From: Sycobia sp. Sy_11
Taxonomy: Eukaryota > Arthropoda > Insecta > Hymenoptera > Epichrysomallidae
Direction: 5' to 3'
Assembly (NCBI GenBank): GCA_018907035.1
Contig: JACCIC010000034.1
Span: forward strand, 1,462,001-1,526,000
Length of the DNA: 64,000 nucleotides
The notes below the pieces were generated by a model, which was not told the origin of the DNA, did no database searches, and was given only the letters and a program-made list of their open reading frames with translations. How positions within the stretch are numbered: position 1 is the stretch's first letter; each line of letters begins with the position of its first letter. Positions 25,309 to 37,659 of the stretch are shown here, piece by piece. The translations under genes and the position numbers were made by a program.

Positions 25309-25413
25309 GAAGAGGACAAAAAAGGTAGAAGAAAAATCAAGCAGGATTCCGAGAAAATCGAGAAAAATGATGAATTTCCTAGTGAATTCGAGTGTTGCTT
25401 TTGTACCACAAAG
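25309..25413 (+). CDS. Shab: Shab small tail exon with ECCFCTTK motif
   Basis: This is a 105-nt (35-codon) exon in phase 0 at both ends, bounded by TTTATAG and GTATTT. The translation starts EEDKKGRRKIKQDSEKIEK and ends SEFECCFCTTK: a lysine/glutamate-rich stretch, then a cysteine cluster (C-C-F-C). It sits between exons whose adjacent junctions are also phase 0, and joins directly to EYKEYRDAED in the following exon. The codons have no stops and the composition contrasts with the surrounding intron. The length is a multiple of three, so skipping would keep frame and a cassette exon is likely. The cysteine cluster could be a lipidation or metal site, which is speculation. The donor is weaker than its neighbours. 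Confidence 0.8.
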
Positions 25414-25497
25414 GTATTTACATACTAAAACATACTTACAATATTTATAGCAATCTGTTACTTATACCTGTGTAAATACTTTCTAGAATTGTGCTTA

Positions 25498-25551
<54 letters not shown>

Positions 25552-28120
25552 GTATATTGATATATGAAAAAATACCGGAATTATTACTGATAATTGTGAT
25601 CAATGTTGTAATCACCAGTTTTTGATATTTATGATATACATATTGTTGTTGCTTCTGTACATTCTTGATTTATCGATAAAGCAAAGTTTTTGCAATGAAA
25701 AAATACATAATCAATGAAATACTCAGTGATTTACAACGGAATGAGTGTATATTTTTAGTTCTGCTGCTGATCGATTATTTCTTTCTCGTTTCTTTTTTTT
25801 TCTAGTTGTCGATTTATTTTTTACGTTCACTCAATAATCAGCAAAATACGTAAGTCCTTAGACATACCAAGCAAGTTATTTAATAATTATTTCACTTACT
25901 ACTTAGTTTGTTTTTGAAAATATCAACACATTGATAAGGCATGTTTTTTCGTAGAGAGTAGTCTTGTAAATAACACAGTGACCTTTACTGACGTTATATA
26001 TTTGTGTTACATAGTTCTGACACGATATTATACCAACATAAGTTGTTCTACTTGCATATCAAAGCTACGTGTGTGAATTTCCAATTAAAAGTGTACTTTT
26101 CTATGTATGTTGAAAGGCTGCATTATTCTTGTTATTGTATTTGGTGTGCTTCAGTAAAATTTTCAGCGTTTCTACAGTACTCGTAACATTAATTAATATA
26201 TTAAATAAAGAATCTATTCGACCGTAGTTTAGTACTTTATGAGGCTTAGCTGCAATTATTTTGAATACTTTCATTGTAATTTTCAAGACAGTATTTAACA
26301 GTCTACACTGAGAAACTTTTAGGACAACTGGCTTACTAGCGGTTGGATGACTGCTGTCCTATATCATGCTAGAACAGATGTTCTCAAATTTAGAGCGATT
26401 GCCGGGCCAAAATTTATAACAAATTCCATAGACAGTGAAACTCCAGTTCTAAACATTGATTATTTGAGAAACTGAAACAGCTTCAATTATTTTATTTGTA
26501 ATATTTATGCTGTACAAAATTAAAAATAATACTTATTGATACGATATTTACAACAGAATTTCTATAAAATTAAATTTATTTTCATTTTAAAATTTCGTTG
26601 AATGCATGACTTATCTTCCATCCGAAGGTCTTTTATGCGAAAAAGAATGGGAATGCCAGGGATGAATCAAGATAAATATGAGGAACAAGACTAGAATTCT
26701 TAATTTATTCATACCTCTCAACTTACGTTCACGCATTGCCATCGACTTTAGAGAATATCGATATCATTTGTGGCATTCCGCGAGTTTCCATTCTTTTTCT
26801 CGTGAAATACCTTCGATTTCATGCATGAATGAACAAATAGGGGAGGACCGAGAAATAATGCGGAACAGCGAATTAACTGTCCCTCGATGTGCTCGTATGC
26901 GTGTATACACTATACGTAACGATACAGATCGAGAAACAGGCCGCATACGGTCACTTGTTATTCCTCAATGAGCCTCTGTTTCTACTCGTACAAGAGCGAT
27001 TAAAGCACTACGATTATATTGTTGCTCTTTAACGTCTAAAACAGTAGCAGTCCCAATCTGCTGGGTAAATGAAGAATTTTATGCAGCAACGCAGGGCTCC
27101 CTGCTTAGGAGAGCATTTGTCCTACGGGTATCTCAATGTGTAACCCCAATTCTAGACATATATAATATATTTTATTCTAAATAATGCAATAGTTTTCAAA
27201 TATATAAATTCAAAACGTTATTTATTTAATACATATTCAATAAATTTGTCAAACATGGAATAATGTCGCAATTTCTGTAACAAATGTATATTTAGAATAA
27301 AATAGACTATAAAGTAGACAGATGAGTGTTTAGTAGGGTTGTCATAGTATTTATTTCAAATTTCACTTTCATGGTAATTATGATGCTATTAATTTGATTT
27401 CATATTAAAGTACATTCTATACAATATTAAATTGCGAATAACTACATGTTTAATTGATATTTTCATTTTCAAACAAAATGAATTTAATTCCTTTAAAGCA
27501 ATTACTTTTTCCATTGTATTTAATTGCAATATTACTTTATATTAATTAATATTTCATAATAACTAAAGGGATCGAATTGCAGTAAATAAATATTTATTTA
27601 TTTATTTTTATTTACTGTTCACTTCTTTCGTAAAAATTTGAATCTAGATTAATATATCTAATAAGAAGTGAAATTATCAATTTGTAAAATAAGTAGTTCA
27701 AGAAGAAAAACTCCTGGATAAAGTAACCTTACAGTCAGATAATTATTTTTAACTTCCATGAGTTGTATGCTTTCCAAAATAACAGTAATTAGTTGGGTAA
27801 CATCTCCAGTTCAAAATAAGATTGAATTATTTACAATTCATTCATTACTGTTTAGAATCTTCATATGTTGACAGTAAACATTATTGATTCATTAGACATC
27901 GACATCCCGTACGGAACTTGATTAAGAAAGTAGCCTTTGTTAGTTCTTTTGACTAATGATTCATGATAAGTAGCTATATCGCCAGAGTCACTCTTAGTGC
28001 GTTTTTTTATTTTGTCTTTAGCTCGATAGCTCGGCAACGGTATACTTTAAAAGTCAACCGACCCCACTTTGGACCGTAACCTGCACGAGTTTTATATCCC
28101 GACGTCCGATACTTTTTCAG
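25414..28120 (+). other. Shab intron after the 105-nt exon
   Basis: This 2.7-kb intron has a TA array at 25500-25550, then mostly unique AT-rich DNA. A GC-richer patch at 26640-27140 has open frames on both strands but no recognisable product. Confidence 0.65.
25500..25550. repeat. (TA)n array
   Basis: About 25 units, less than 90 bases downstream of the 105-nt exon's donor. Confidence 0.97.
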
Positions 28121-28335
28121 GAGTATAAAGAGTACAGGGACGCCGAGGACATCATGCCCCTGGCGACGAGCGACTTCAAGAACACGATTTGCCAAGAGAT
28201 GAAGTCCCTGCGCGAGAGCAGCATCGATCAAACGACTCTTTTCGGCGAGCTACAGCAGCTCCAGCAGCTCCAGCAGCTTCAGTTGATGCAGCAGCAGCAG
28301 CAGCAAGCGATATTGGCGATAACGGCGACCCCGCA

Positions 28336-28370
<35 letters not shown>

Positions 28371-28528
28371 CGCAACATCATCAACAGCACTACCAGCAGC
28401 AGCAGCAGCAGCAGCAACATCCCGGCGCGGAGAGCTCCGCGGCCCTTAGCAAAAATTACAACGAACGCGGCAGCGTCGACAGCTCCGACACGTACGCCAG
28501 CTGTCAAACGCATCCCTTCTATTCCGAG
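28121..28528 (+). CDS. Shab: Shab tail exon with polyglutamine tracts
   Basis: This 408-nt exon (136 codons, phase 0 to 0) follows CTTTTTCAG and ends at GAG before GTACGT. It begins EYKEYRDAEDIMPLATSDF, a conserved-looking segment with a charged start, then becomes glutamine-rich. There are runs of about 6, 12 and 8 Gln from CAG/CAA repeats (about 28289-28415), broken by Pro and His. It closes with SSDTYASCQTHPFYSE. There is no membrane segment and it belongs to the cytoplasmic tail. The repeat-coding strand gives long poly-Leu frames on the minus strand, which are artefacts. If the intron were retained, the frame would run 52 more codons to a stop at 28685-28687. Polymorphism in Gln number is likely between individuals. 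Confidence 0.93.
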
Positions 28529-29183
28529 GTACGTGCGGATTTGCGTATAATTACAGAGGCCGGGCACAGCAATCAGAGCCGACATGGACGGGCGAGAACG
28601 GTGCAAGTAGAGATTCCCGAATTTGGTCAGACGCGCGGATTAGTACGCGTATTTTTGCTCGCGCGCGCCCGCTTCGCCCTAGCGTAACTCGAGCAATTTG
28701 TAATATGCAAATTGTCGACGTGTTCTAAATATTCATTTTGATTCGGGCTCTACGTTGAGTATATACATAGATTAAATTTACATATATATTTAGAATTCAG
28801 ACATTAAAATGAAACAACAGTTATATAAAGTTGATAGGCGGTTTTATGATTCAGAGCGGATGTTTTCCAAATTGATAAAAGTTATTAAATTTTTTGCAGA
28901 AATGTAGTGTTTGATAATTACTAAAATAATAATAACTCACATATAAATGGATTTATAACATATTAATATAAGACGAAGAAATTTAAAGTATCTATTCAAT
29001 TAAGTTAAATGGTTAGATTTCAGTTTTTCAATATCTTTCGAGAAAAAACTCTAAATTTGGTGTTAAAAGTATAGCAAAAATTTTTACACTTCTTAGTGAT
29101 GGTAAATATCGAAATATGTTCTATCTGAAAAGTCCAAAAAGTTTTTTGTACATTTTGTGTGTCCGTGTGTGTGCGTGCGTACG

Positions 29184-29194
<11 letters not shown>

Positions 29195-29240
<46 letters not shown>
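29195..29240. repeat. (TA)n array
   Basis: About 23 units, preceded by a degenerate GTGTGC tract. Confidence 0.97.
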
Positions 29241-29245
<5 letters not shown>

Positions 29246-29315
29246 CATATATGCCTTCGCTTTGGAAATTAATATCCAACTGCAGACTGTTTTACCAAAG
29301 AAAATGCATTTTACG

Positions 29316-29322
<7 letters not shown>

Positions 29323-29363
<41 letters not shown>
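29323..29363. repeat. (TA)n array
   Basis: About 20 units. Confidence 0.97.
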
Positions 29364-29368
<5 letters not shown>

Positions 29369-30703
29369 TATAGACACATAGCAAGGATTACTTCATAATA
29401 CACGGATTAAATATTAATCCTTCGGAGCTTTTCAAGAACATTAACAGGATAGGGTTTTATAACTTTGTGCAGCTCTCCAAAGACTCAGACGATGTACGAG
29501 GCACGCATCGACTAGCGAAGCTAAGACTCTACTAACGAGTCTATATATACGATAAAGACTAGAATACGATAGAAGCAATTCGTGTTTAAAGACTTTTTAA
29601 TGAAAAGCTCTTTGTGCTTGCAAACGACACTGTGCTGCTTTCGGCGCAAGTATCCTTTACATTGTCAAAGCATTTACCCTCGTTCCGCGCGGATTACCCA
29701 TTTACAACTTTCGCGTTGTAACGTTTTAATGCCGTGCGTTAGACATCGTCCCTCCTCCCAGATTACGGTGAATAAATTCAAATCGACCTGTACAGTACGG
29801 TTGCATAATGAGAAACATTCCAGGCATAACATTCAAGCTGAATAATATACAAAGTTTATCATTGCTCGGCTTCTGAACATTTCGTTTTTCTCGAAAAAAA
29901 AGTAAACCCATCAACCTTTATTTATATCTATAGAATTTTATGTTAATGCTAATGTTTTTTTGTAGATACATTAATTTTTAATTTACTTAACAGATACATT
30001 AAATTTTTTCGTAATATTTTATCAAAAATGGTTGAATATTCATATACAAAGGCGATAAATTTGTATAGGCAAACTGCGACTCATATCGCGACAAAACACG
30101 ATGCTCGAACTTATTTCATTTCGACTTTGTAAATGTACGTTCTTATTTATTGCAAAACTTTCTTGGAAATTATCCGCGACTACAGAAATTAATAGTAGAA
30201 GAAACTATAATTTGCTTAATGTAAAGACATGTTTTATATAGAATATGCTCGAAACAGACCATTTGAACTTCGATATAATTCAGCTAAATAGAAAAAAAAT
30301 TTCATTGAGAGTGAGAAGAACATATCAATTTTTGTTAGCATCACGAAAGGGCTGAGAATTATGCATCAACGTTCTTTTTTTATGTTAATTGATATGATAC
30401 TGTTCGCACTAACTAAATAATAAAAATATATATGATTGCTACTTTGTTATTGAAAACTTCCGATGATTTTCTTATATCAAGTCATCATCCATTATAAGTA
30501 CATAATGAGAAGGTAGTATCTAATTAAAGTTTACGAGTATTTAATTAAAATTACAGCGAAATATAATTCGTGTCTTAATAAGTCTACCATTAAGTTAGAG
30601 ATTTGAAAATTAAAAATATTTGAGAATATAGACATTTATGAAAAGAGATTATAGGCATTTTTGATTGATGTTGATGTTACGAATCAAAGTAAATAAATAA
30701 ATA

Positions 30704-30708
<5 letters not shown>

Positions 30709-30750
<42 letters not shown>
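30709..30750. repeat. (TA)n array
   Basis: About 21 units following AAAT repeats. Confidence 0.97.
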
Positions 30751-30754
<4 letters not shown>

Positions 30755-31371
30755 ACATAACTGGTCATTCTTCACTAAATGAATATTTATATACATATGC
30801 TTATACATATAATCTTTGGCGAAGATATAGTTTTCGTATCTTAATATTATAAAATAATTAAACAAATTAAATTAGTCAAAGGATTTTTTCAATTTAAATC
30901 CGTAGTTTTGGCAAGGAAAACGAATAAAATTTTCAGCAAAAAGGTTTTAATGAAATGTGCCAAATTAAGTTCTGCTGAATATTGACAATTTATTGGATTA
31001 TTTGCCTATTCAGTAAACGCGTTTAGAATTGAAATGAATTTAATGGACAATAACTAGTAAGCTATACTTCATTTACGAATATATTTTTATAAATTTTATT
31101 CTGAGTATTATATTTTTAAATATCAAACGGTTTAATTGTGCTTGTTGTTTTATTTCTTCTTTACTCTAATAATAAATAGACATTCTAATAGTCTTCTTAA
31201 TGCAGAACCTAAATAGGTTCTGAAACATTTTCAAAGAAGCGTCCTTGAACCTTATACAAGCGATTGTTTAATTTGATAACCGACCTCAAATACTCTTCGA
31301 AAAATAACTTCCGGTCGTCATTATATAATATATATTCAGAAATACGCCCTCTTTGTCCTTTCGGTTCGCAG

Positions 31372-31626
31372 AGCGACCTGACCGAGGAGGCCGACAGCAA
31401 TCTCTACGTGAATCCGCTGGAGGGCAGCGCGGACAAGACGACCGGTCACGGCAACGGCTGCGTGAAGAAGTCGGCGTCCGGGGAGATCGCCCACGTGGCC
31501 CTGAACGTCTCGCCCAGCGCCGAGTCCCTCAAGGAAATTAACACGCCCGCGTCGGCCGCCAGGTCGGGCGTTAAAACGAACACGAACGAGGCGATACCGA
31601 AGCACCGGAAATCCCGCGTTCAACAG
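31372..31626 (+). CDS. Shab: Shab tail exon (SDLTEEADSNLYVNPLEG)
   Basis: This 255-nt exon (85 codons, phase 0 to 0) is preceded by TTCGGTTCGCAG and ends CAACAG before GTAAGC. It encodes a hydrophilic cytoplasmic segment starting SDLTEEADSNLYVNPLEG, then Ser/Ala/Asn-rich sequence ending in a basic stretch (KHRKSRVQQ). The YVNPL element resembles the tail repeats of insect Shab proteins, as far as I recognise them. It is GC-rich against AT-rich flanks. The frame stays open for 128 codons into the downstream intron, which is unusually GC-rich there, so intron retention would give a distinct C-terminus. Phase symmetry allows skipping. Confidence 0.93.
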
Positions 31627-34600
31627 GTAAGCCCGTGGGGAAGGGTGGACGGAGGTAAGGGGGCTGGCAGGTGCGAGATGGAGCGCCGATCGAGCCATTA
31701 CAGGGCTCTTATCGCGCGAGAGGAATCTCCGCGACGCCGCGTCGTGACGCCGCTGGATTTCAACGACGCTGATGCGGCAAAAAGCACGCGCTCTATACTA
31801 TTGTCGTTCTTCATTGCTTCGCGTCATCGCGCAGCCACCTCGTTTCTTAACCGGAATATTGAAGCGATGGCGCGCCTCGCCCGAAACGCCAACCCGCGGA
31901 GGCGCAGGACGAAGAGAAGGGAGAGGGGCAGAAGTGACTCCATAATTAATGAACACCGCGTGATCTCGGGAAAATCTCGACTCCGACGGGGGTCATGGGG
32001 GGAGGAGGTATAAGCGACCTCGCTCTTGTTTTGCATAAGCGCAGTTAGCGGTTTAGCCGCCTGGGAGCCCTATGGGAGGGAGGGGGGTCCGCTATCTCGG
32101 GTGGAGCTTTCCTGCTCTCACCCCGGTGGGCGAGGGCAGCCGTTAATTTCGCGAACGCGTTATGCATCTCATTAACGAAGAACTAATTTTGATAAGTTTG
32201 AACGGGCTGTTTTTCTTTCTTACGAAACTACCTCTCCTTTTTAGTCCGGCTATTTAACGCGCGAATTAATGTTCAGCTTTTTAGCAGTGGCGAACGGGGC
32301 ACTTTTAATAGATGTAATAATGTTTTATTTGATCCTTTATTTCGTTAATTAAATAATAACTTTTTTTTTAATAATTTCAATTTTAGTCTATTACTTTCAT
32401 ATGTAACTAACTTTTTCTACAGATATTTTGTCATTGTTTTATTAAAAAATTTGAAAATGTCTCATCGACGAATAGAGAAAAGAAGTAAACTTGTTATTTT
32501 AGATTTTAATGTAAATTATACTTAAAAATTATGGCAAAATTTAGAAACTGTGCTTGAACAATGTGTTTATAATGTTAGAGTAATGCTGTTGTATTGAAAG
32601 TATTTACAATTCTAATCTTATAAGAAATAAATATATCAACCAATACTAGTTGATTAACTTGAATTTATTAATTAACATAGACGTACCAAAGATTTATTTC
32701 TGTTTTTAAATAAACCAACTTGTGTGTTTTTGAGTGCAGTAATGGCAAAAATAACTGCTATGAATGAATTTTTATTTTGAAATTTATTCTAATAGATTTT
32801 CATATTAGCTTCGATTGGAAATTTAGAAAAAGAAATTTTGACTTACTCACGGATATTTTTTTAGATTATAAAAGTGAAAATCTACACTAATTTACGCTTT
32901 GCCTTGCAACAATCTGCATTGATAATTAGAAATATATTTCAAACCATATTTAAAACAAATAAATTTTTATAGTGAAATATTAAATTACAATACTAATCAT
33001 CATTAGTGATTCATTTATAAAATCTGCTTAAATTAACAATATTTAAATTTTTTATTACACTCAAATCTTATAATAATATTAAAATATGTATATACAAGTT
33101 TTCCAGGATGAAATATAGGCAATTGTGGACTAGAATCCGTAAGTCCACTTTATTTGGGAATTAGCTTTATTAATTACTAATTTTCCCTACATTTTAGTTT
33201 TCTTGTTGTACAGTTTCTATTCATTCCCAAATCATTTGCCCAGTTTTAAGAGAGTGTTTTCATCATTGACCCGTTGTATTTCGTTAATTTTAAATTTGTA
33301 GAAAAAATTGGTCAAAATTATATGTAAAAGTTAAAGTAAATAATTAACTCACGTATAAACATTTTATTTGATCTTTTTTATTTAAAATATTAATATAATA
33401 TAATATAATAGTCAAATATAGTAGACACATGTACATACAGTTATTTGTATTATTAGATTTAAACCAATATTTAATATTGCTTTAATTATCAATATTGCTT
33501 TTTAATGTTTTGTATCATTTAGTCTTAATGCATAATCTATAATTCATCAAATGACCGTTTAGATTATAAATTTTTGTAATTTTTATAAAATATATATATC
33601 TACAATATATATGTATATATATATATATATATTGTAAAATCTGCTCAAGTTTTTAGAAAAAAATTTAAATAGAGCCTTTCTTTATTAATATTCATTATTC
33701 TTAATATATTAATTCTGCTGGTAATATACATAAATATTGTAAATATTTTAGAGAACCATACTTTATTTTCACTGATCAATTCTTTCGTTTTTTAGCTAAA
33801 TATTACATTCAAAATGCTATACTTCTTATGGTCCCGAAGCATATATAATTTGAATTCGAATACGTAAATTAACGATCAGCTTTAATGTGTATTCTGTTAT
33901 ATTTTACAAAAAAAAGACTAACCTGCAATGAATTACATACCTATATTAGTATGATTAGGACAAATCTGTATATTAATTATTATGTTCTATAAATTCAGAA
34001 ATTGTTTAATAATTTTATTAAAGAATAAAATGAAATTTTTAATAACCTATTCAGAGATTCAACAAAAATATGAGTTCATTTTATAACCGTTGTTAAATAA
34101 GATTTTATTTTCTTAGCAAGTATATTTAGTTTAAAAATATAAAGAATTTATTACCAATAATATATGTACTTTATTATACCTGTATTACTGTAAATATTAA
34201 TACAACATTCATCCTGGCTTTGCTAACAATTAAAATATAAGATTGAAATTTAAAACATACTATTTCTTATAAAATATTGCTTTCAATTAAATGAAATTCT
34301 ACTTTTAATAGTTATATACTTGACATACATGTTATAATCAGTCTCCTTAATTTTTCTGTTTTGAGAGATTGATGTGAATGTAACAATTAGTTATTATAAT
34401 AGTAGTAAGCGACTATAGATGTAGATATTTTATTCGATATTCAGATTATAAATTCAGAAACCTCTTCAATAAAATACAATTGCCTACTGATATTATTATT
34501 TGATTCATATTATCTAGTGGAAAGTTATAATTGTAAATAATATCACAGTCATAGATTTACTGAAACATTTATTTTATTGTAAATTATGTCAATAAATGAA

Positions 34601-34908
34601 TCTAGTTTTGGGGTATGGTGTTGGATTTGCATTTATAATAAAATTTGTCATTGGATTCGTTAAATTTATTTATTTTTTTTAATTATTAAATTGTGTTGTC
34701 GCATACGAATTTCAGATTACGCAGCATTATTTTTCCATGTAGTCATGTACTGGTACGCATAGGCTTCTACATATTTTTTTATGTATCCAAATTTTAAATA
34801 AACATGTTATTCTTCAATTGAATTTTCTTAATAATATTATCATTTAATAGATACTCAATTCATTATAAGCCGCTGTTTAGTAATACTAACTTGTTAAATA
34901 TCATTATT

Positions 34909-36075
34909 TTGGGTGTACAAGTAAGTTTCCAACGTTTTTTTTTCTCCAAAATATGAGGTTTTATTACGAAAACATGGTTACATATCCTTTATTCAATGCA
35001 TCGTCCATCGGAAGCTATAAGTTTTTCAGATCTTTCTGTCAATTTATGAATTCCGGATCGAAAAAATTTCTCGCCTTTCAAGCCCAAGAACGTATCGAGT
35101 CAGCTTTTGACTGCCTCTACTGAAATGAAGCGTATTTCCGTAAGATTGTTTTGCATTGATCGAAACAAGTGTTAGTCAGATGGTGCCAACTCTGAACTGT
35201 AAGGCGGGTGAGGCAGAATTCCCTTTCTACTATTCACCAAATAGTTTTTGACCGGGGCCGCAATATGTAGTCGTATGTTATTTTAATGGAAATTAACGAA
35301 TTCTTGCTTAGTCTTATATTCTGTCCATTTTTTTAAGATCACCACCTTATTTACGTGAACATTTTTTTTCGCGTCTCATTAGACGGGTCTTTGGGCTTTA
35401 TATAAGATTTTCTGCGTTTTGAGTTATCATAATAATTTCAATTTTTATCATCAGTGACAATACGACGCAAAAATGATTTATTTTTATATCGGTACAACCG
35501 CATTTTGGACATGCAAAATCTCTATTCGATGTCTCTCGGCTTCAATTCATACGGCACCCAGTTTCCAACATTTTGAATGAATCCCAATGCTTTTAGGAGC
35601 AGGAAAAAAATTGTTGCATGACGCCCATTCATGCAGCAAGTTTTTCTTGAACCTGACGCGTATGCTCATACAGAAAAGTGTCTAATGACTCGTCTTCAAT
35701 TTTTTTTGTCTTTCTCGAGCGATGCTTGTCTTTAGTTTCAAAATTGTTACTTTTAATCCATTGGAACCACACGCAGGACGTCGATGCACTCATACATTCC
35801 GCCCCATAAGTTTTCGAAAACAAACAATGGGCCTCAGCCGCACTTTTCCTCATATTGCAGAATAGAAGCATCGCTTTCCGCAAATGACATTTATTTGACT
35901 GAAATTTGACATGATTTTGCTCGATAAAATAAACAACATTGAAAGAAATTCGCAAATATAGTTCTGCAAAGTCTTTGATAAATATACAACCTGCAAATGA
36001 GATGTGACATTTCTGCCCGGGATCCACTACTGACGCCATCTTTTAGCAAACGCTGGAAACTTACGTGTGCTCCAA
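34909..36075 (-). mobile_element. Mariner relic, minus orientation, same family as 12714
   Basis: The outer repeats (34909-34937 and 36048-36075, inverted) match those of the 12.7-kb copy, with TAAGTTTCCA(A/G)CGTTT in common. Reading the minus strand, the transposase domains occur in order. The HTH region lies at about 36039-35640 (KSAAEAHCLFSKTYGAECM, EDESLDTFLYEHTRQVQEKL). The linker GNWVPYELKPRDIE follows near 35570-35530. A degraded first catalytic block (IVTDDKN in place of VTGDEKW) is near 35440, and a PHPPYSSELAPSD third-Asp block near 35190. The C-terminus is near 35100-34980. Multiple stops and frame breaks make it dead. It retains far more of the catalytic core than the other copy. 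Confidence 0.85.
35629..36039 (-). pseudogene. Degenerate mariner transposase, N-terminal part
   Basis: A 136-codon frame holds the paired-like DNA-binding domain of mariner transposase, preceded by a MASVVDPGQKCHISFAG leader. The FEDEELE-type motif appears as IEDESLDTFLYEHTRQ. The rest of the transposase continues downstream on the minus strand in other frames with stops. Confidence 0.75.
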
Positions 36076-36749
36076 CACAATGACGATACGTCCTTCCCCA
36101 TCTAGTCAATTATTGGTACTTTTACTTTCGTTTTAGTACTTTTGCAAATCTGAAATGATAAATGAATTTAAGGAATGTACTGAGAAATTCTTACCATATT
36201 ATTCGATATTGATCAAAAGAACGGAAACAATATTTTTTTGTGAAAGCAATTTTCTGTAAGAATATATAGCGTTCATCTAGACACGTATATTACGTTCTAA
36301 AACGTTTTATTTCAAGTGCGAATATGGGTAGGAGGTAAAAATATGACTTTATTATTTTCCATATCAAAAATAACAAAACTGTAAATCTGTAGATTTGAAA
36401 TTGTCAAAACCCTTTAGTTTGATAACATTAGAAGTAAATAAAGCCAGCATCCTTTATTGAAGGCGTTTTATCTCTAAATAAAGTAACTTCAAACTTTTAA
36501 TTATCTGCTATTGTTCGTTATGCTCTTCAGAAGATAATATACAATAAGGAATCCAGGAGTAGCAGGAATTTCATTATAATTATTTTATTAATCAACATTT
36601 AATCACTCGTTTTCTCTATTTCTCAAAATAATTATATTCTTAATTCCTGTCAGTGCTTGATGTTTCACTTCTCCTACTATTCCAAAACTTTTCTTTAATA
36701 TTTTTTTTAGTGTAGGAAATAAAAGAAAAAATCACAGAAGGCAAACATG

Positions 36750-37659
36750 AAGATCTCTGGATCGGTCCAATTAGGCAGGTACTAAAACAATCTAGTCATC
36801 GGAGCGAATTGATATCCTGGGCTAAAATACAAGAAATATACGTCTTTAGTGTATATGCTCCTCCAAGTTTGACGGACAAGCAGTTTGAAATTCTTGTAGC
36901 TAAATTAGTTATGAGGCCATGGATAAGAAACCATTATTAATCGCTGGCGATTTTAACGCGTGGCCCACAGCCTGGAGAAGCGCTTTAACAAATAACAGAG
37001 ATAGTATGCTGCTTGATGGCCTTAATTCTCTTCAACTCCACGTGGTTAAAAAGGGATTTGAATCCACTTTCATTAGGGGAGATAAACAATCAGTCATTGA
37101 TGTAACATTCGCCAGTGATGACCTGATTCAACGGATCCTTAATTGGAGAGTAAGCAACCTTTACACTTACAGTGATCACAGGGTGATCTTGTACGAGATT
37201 GCAGTGAAGAAAGTGAAGAACAAGTGCAATGAGTGAAGCCCCACACGGAAATGGAACATCAGATCGCTAGACTGTAAAGTTTTCGCCACTATCATATTAG
37301 AAGAGCGTTTAGAATATGGTGCACCAGGCTATCTGGCAAATGCACTCATGAAGCATATCTCTGAAGCATGTGATGCAGCAATGACTAGGTCTAAGAGCAG
37401 ATTTAAACATCGTCAATCTGTCGACTGGTGGACAAATGAAATTGCAGAATTGCGCAAGCAATATTATCGCGCACGTAGAATTGCCCAAAGAGCCCGCACC
37501 CACCGTGATACGTTTAATAGTTTATTTAAAGAAGCACAAAGAGCGCTTGTCAAGGCCATTAAGGTAAGCAAGCGTCGATGCTGGCTTGAAATGTGCGCAG
37601 AGGCCAACAATGACTTATGGGGACATCATACAGGCCATTGTGTATGCTCGATTCGGTAG
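36750..37659 (+). pseudogene. LINE endonuclease and linker, broken
   Basis: The endonuclease (exonuclease-endonuclease-phosphatase fold) nicks target DNA. Visible parts are VFSVYAPPSLTD (about 36841-36877), the metal/active-site motif LLIAGDFNAW (about 36934), SVIDVTFAS (about 37093) and the SDHRVILYEI block (about 37172-37201). A frame break lies between the first and second pieces. A TGA at 37234-37236 interrupts the frame where a Trp-containing stretch continues. The linker then runs through WWTNEIAELRKQYYRARR and is cut near 37620, where about 150 residues seem missing compared with related elements. Confidence 0.8.

Larger units (their letters stand above)
28529..31371 (+). other. Shab intron after the polyQ exon
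   Basis: This 2.8-kb intron has two TA arrays only about 80 bases apart (29195-29240 and 29323-29363) and a third at 30709-30750. Bases 29440-29830 are more balanced in composition but hold no identifiable gene. Confidence 0.65.

Noticed and set aside
28250..28606. Minus-strand frame with long Leu runs
   Set aside because: Complement of the polyQ-coding repeats.
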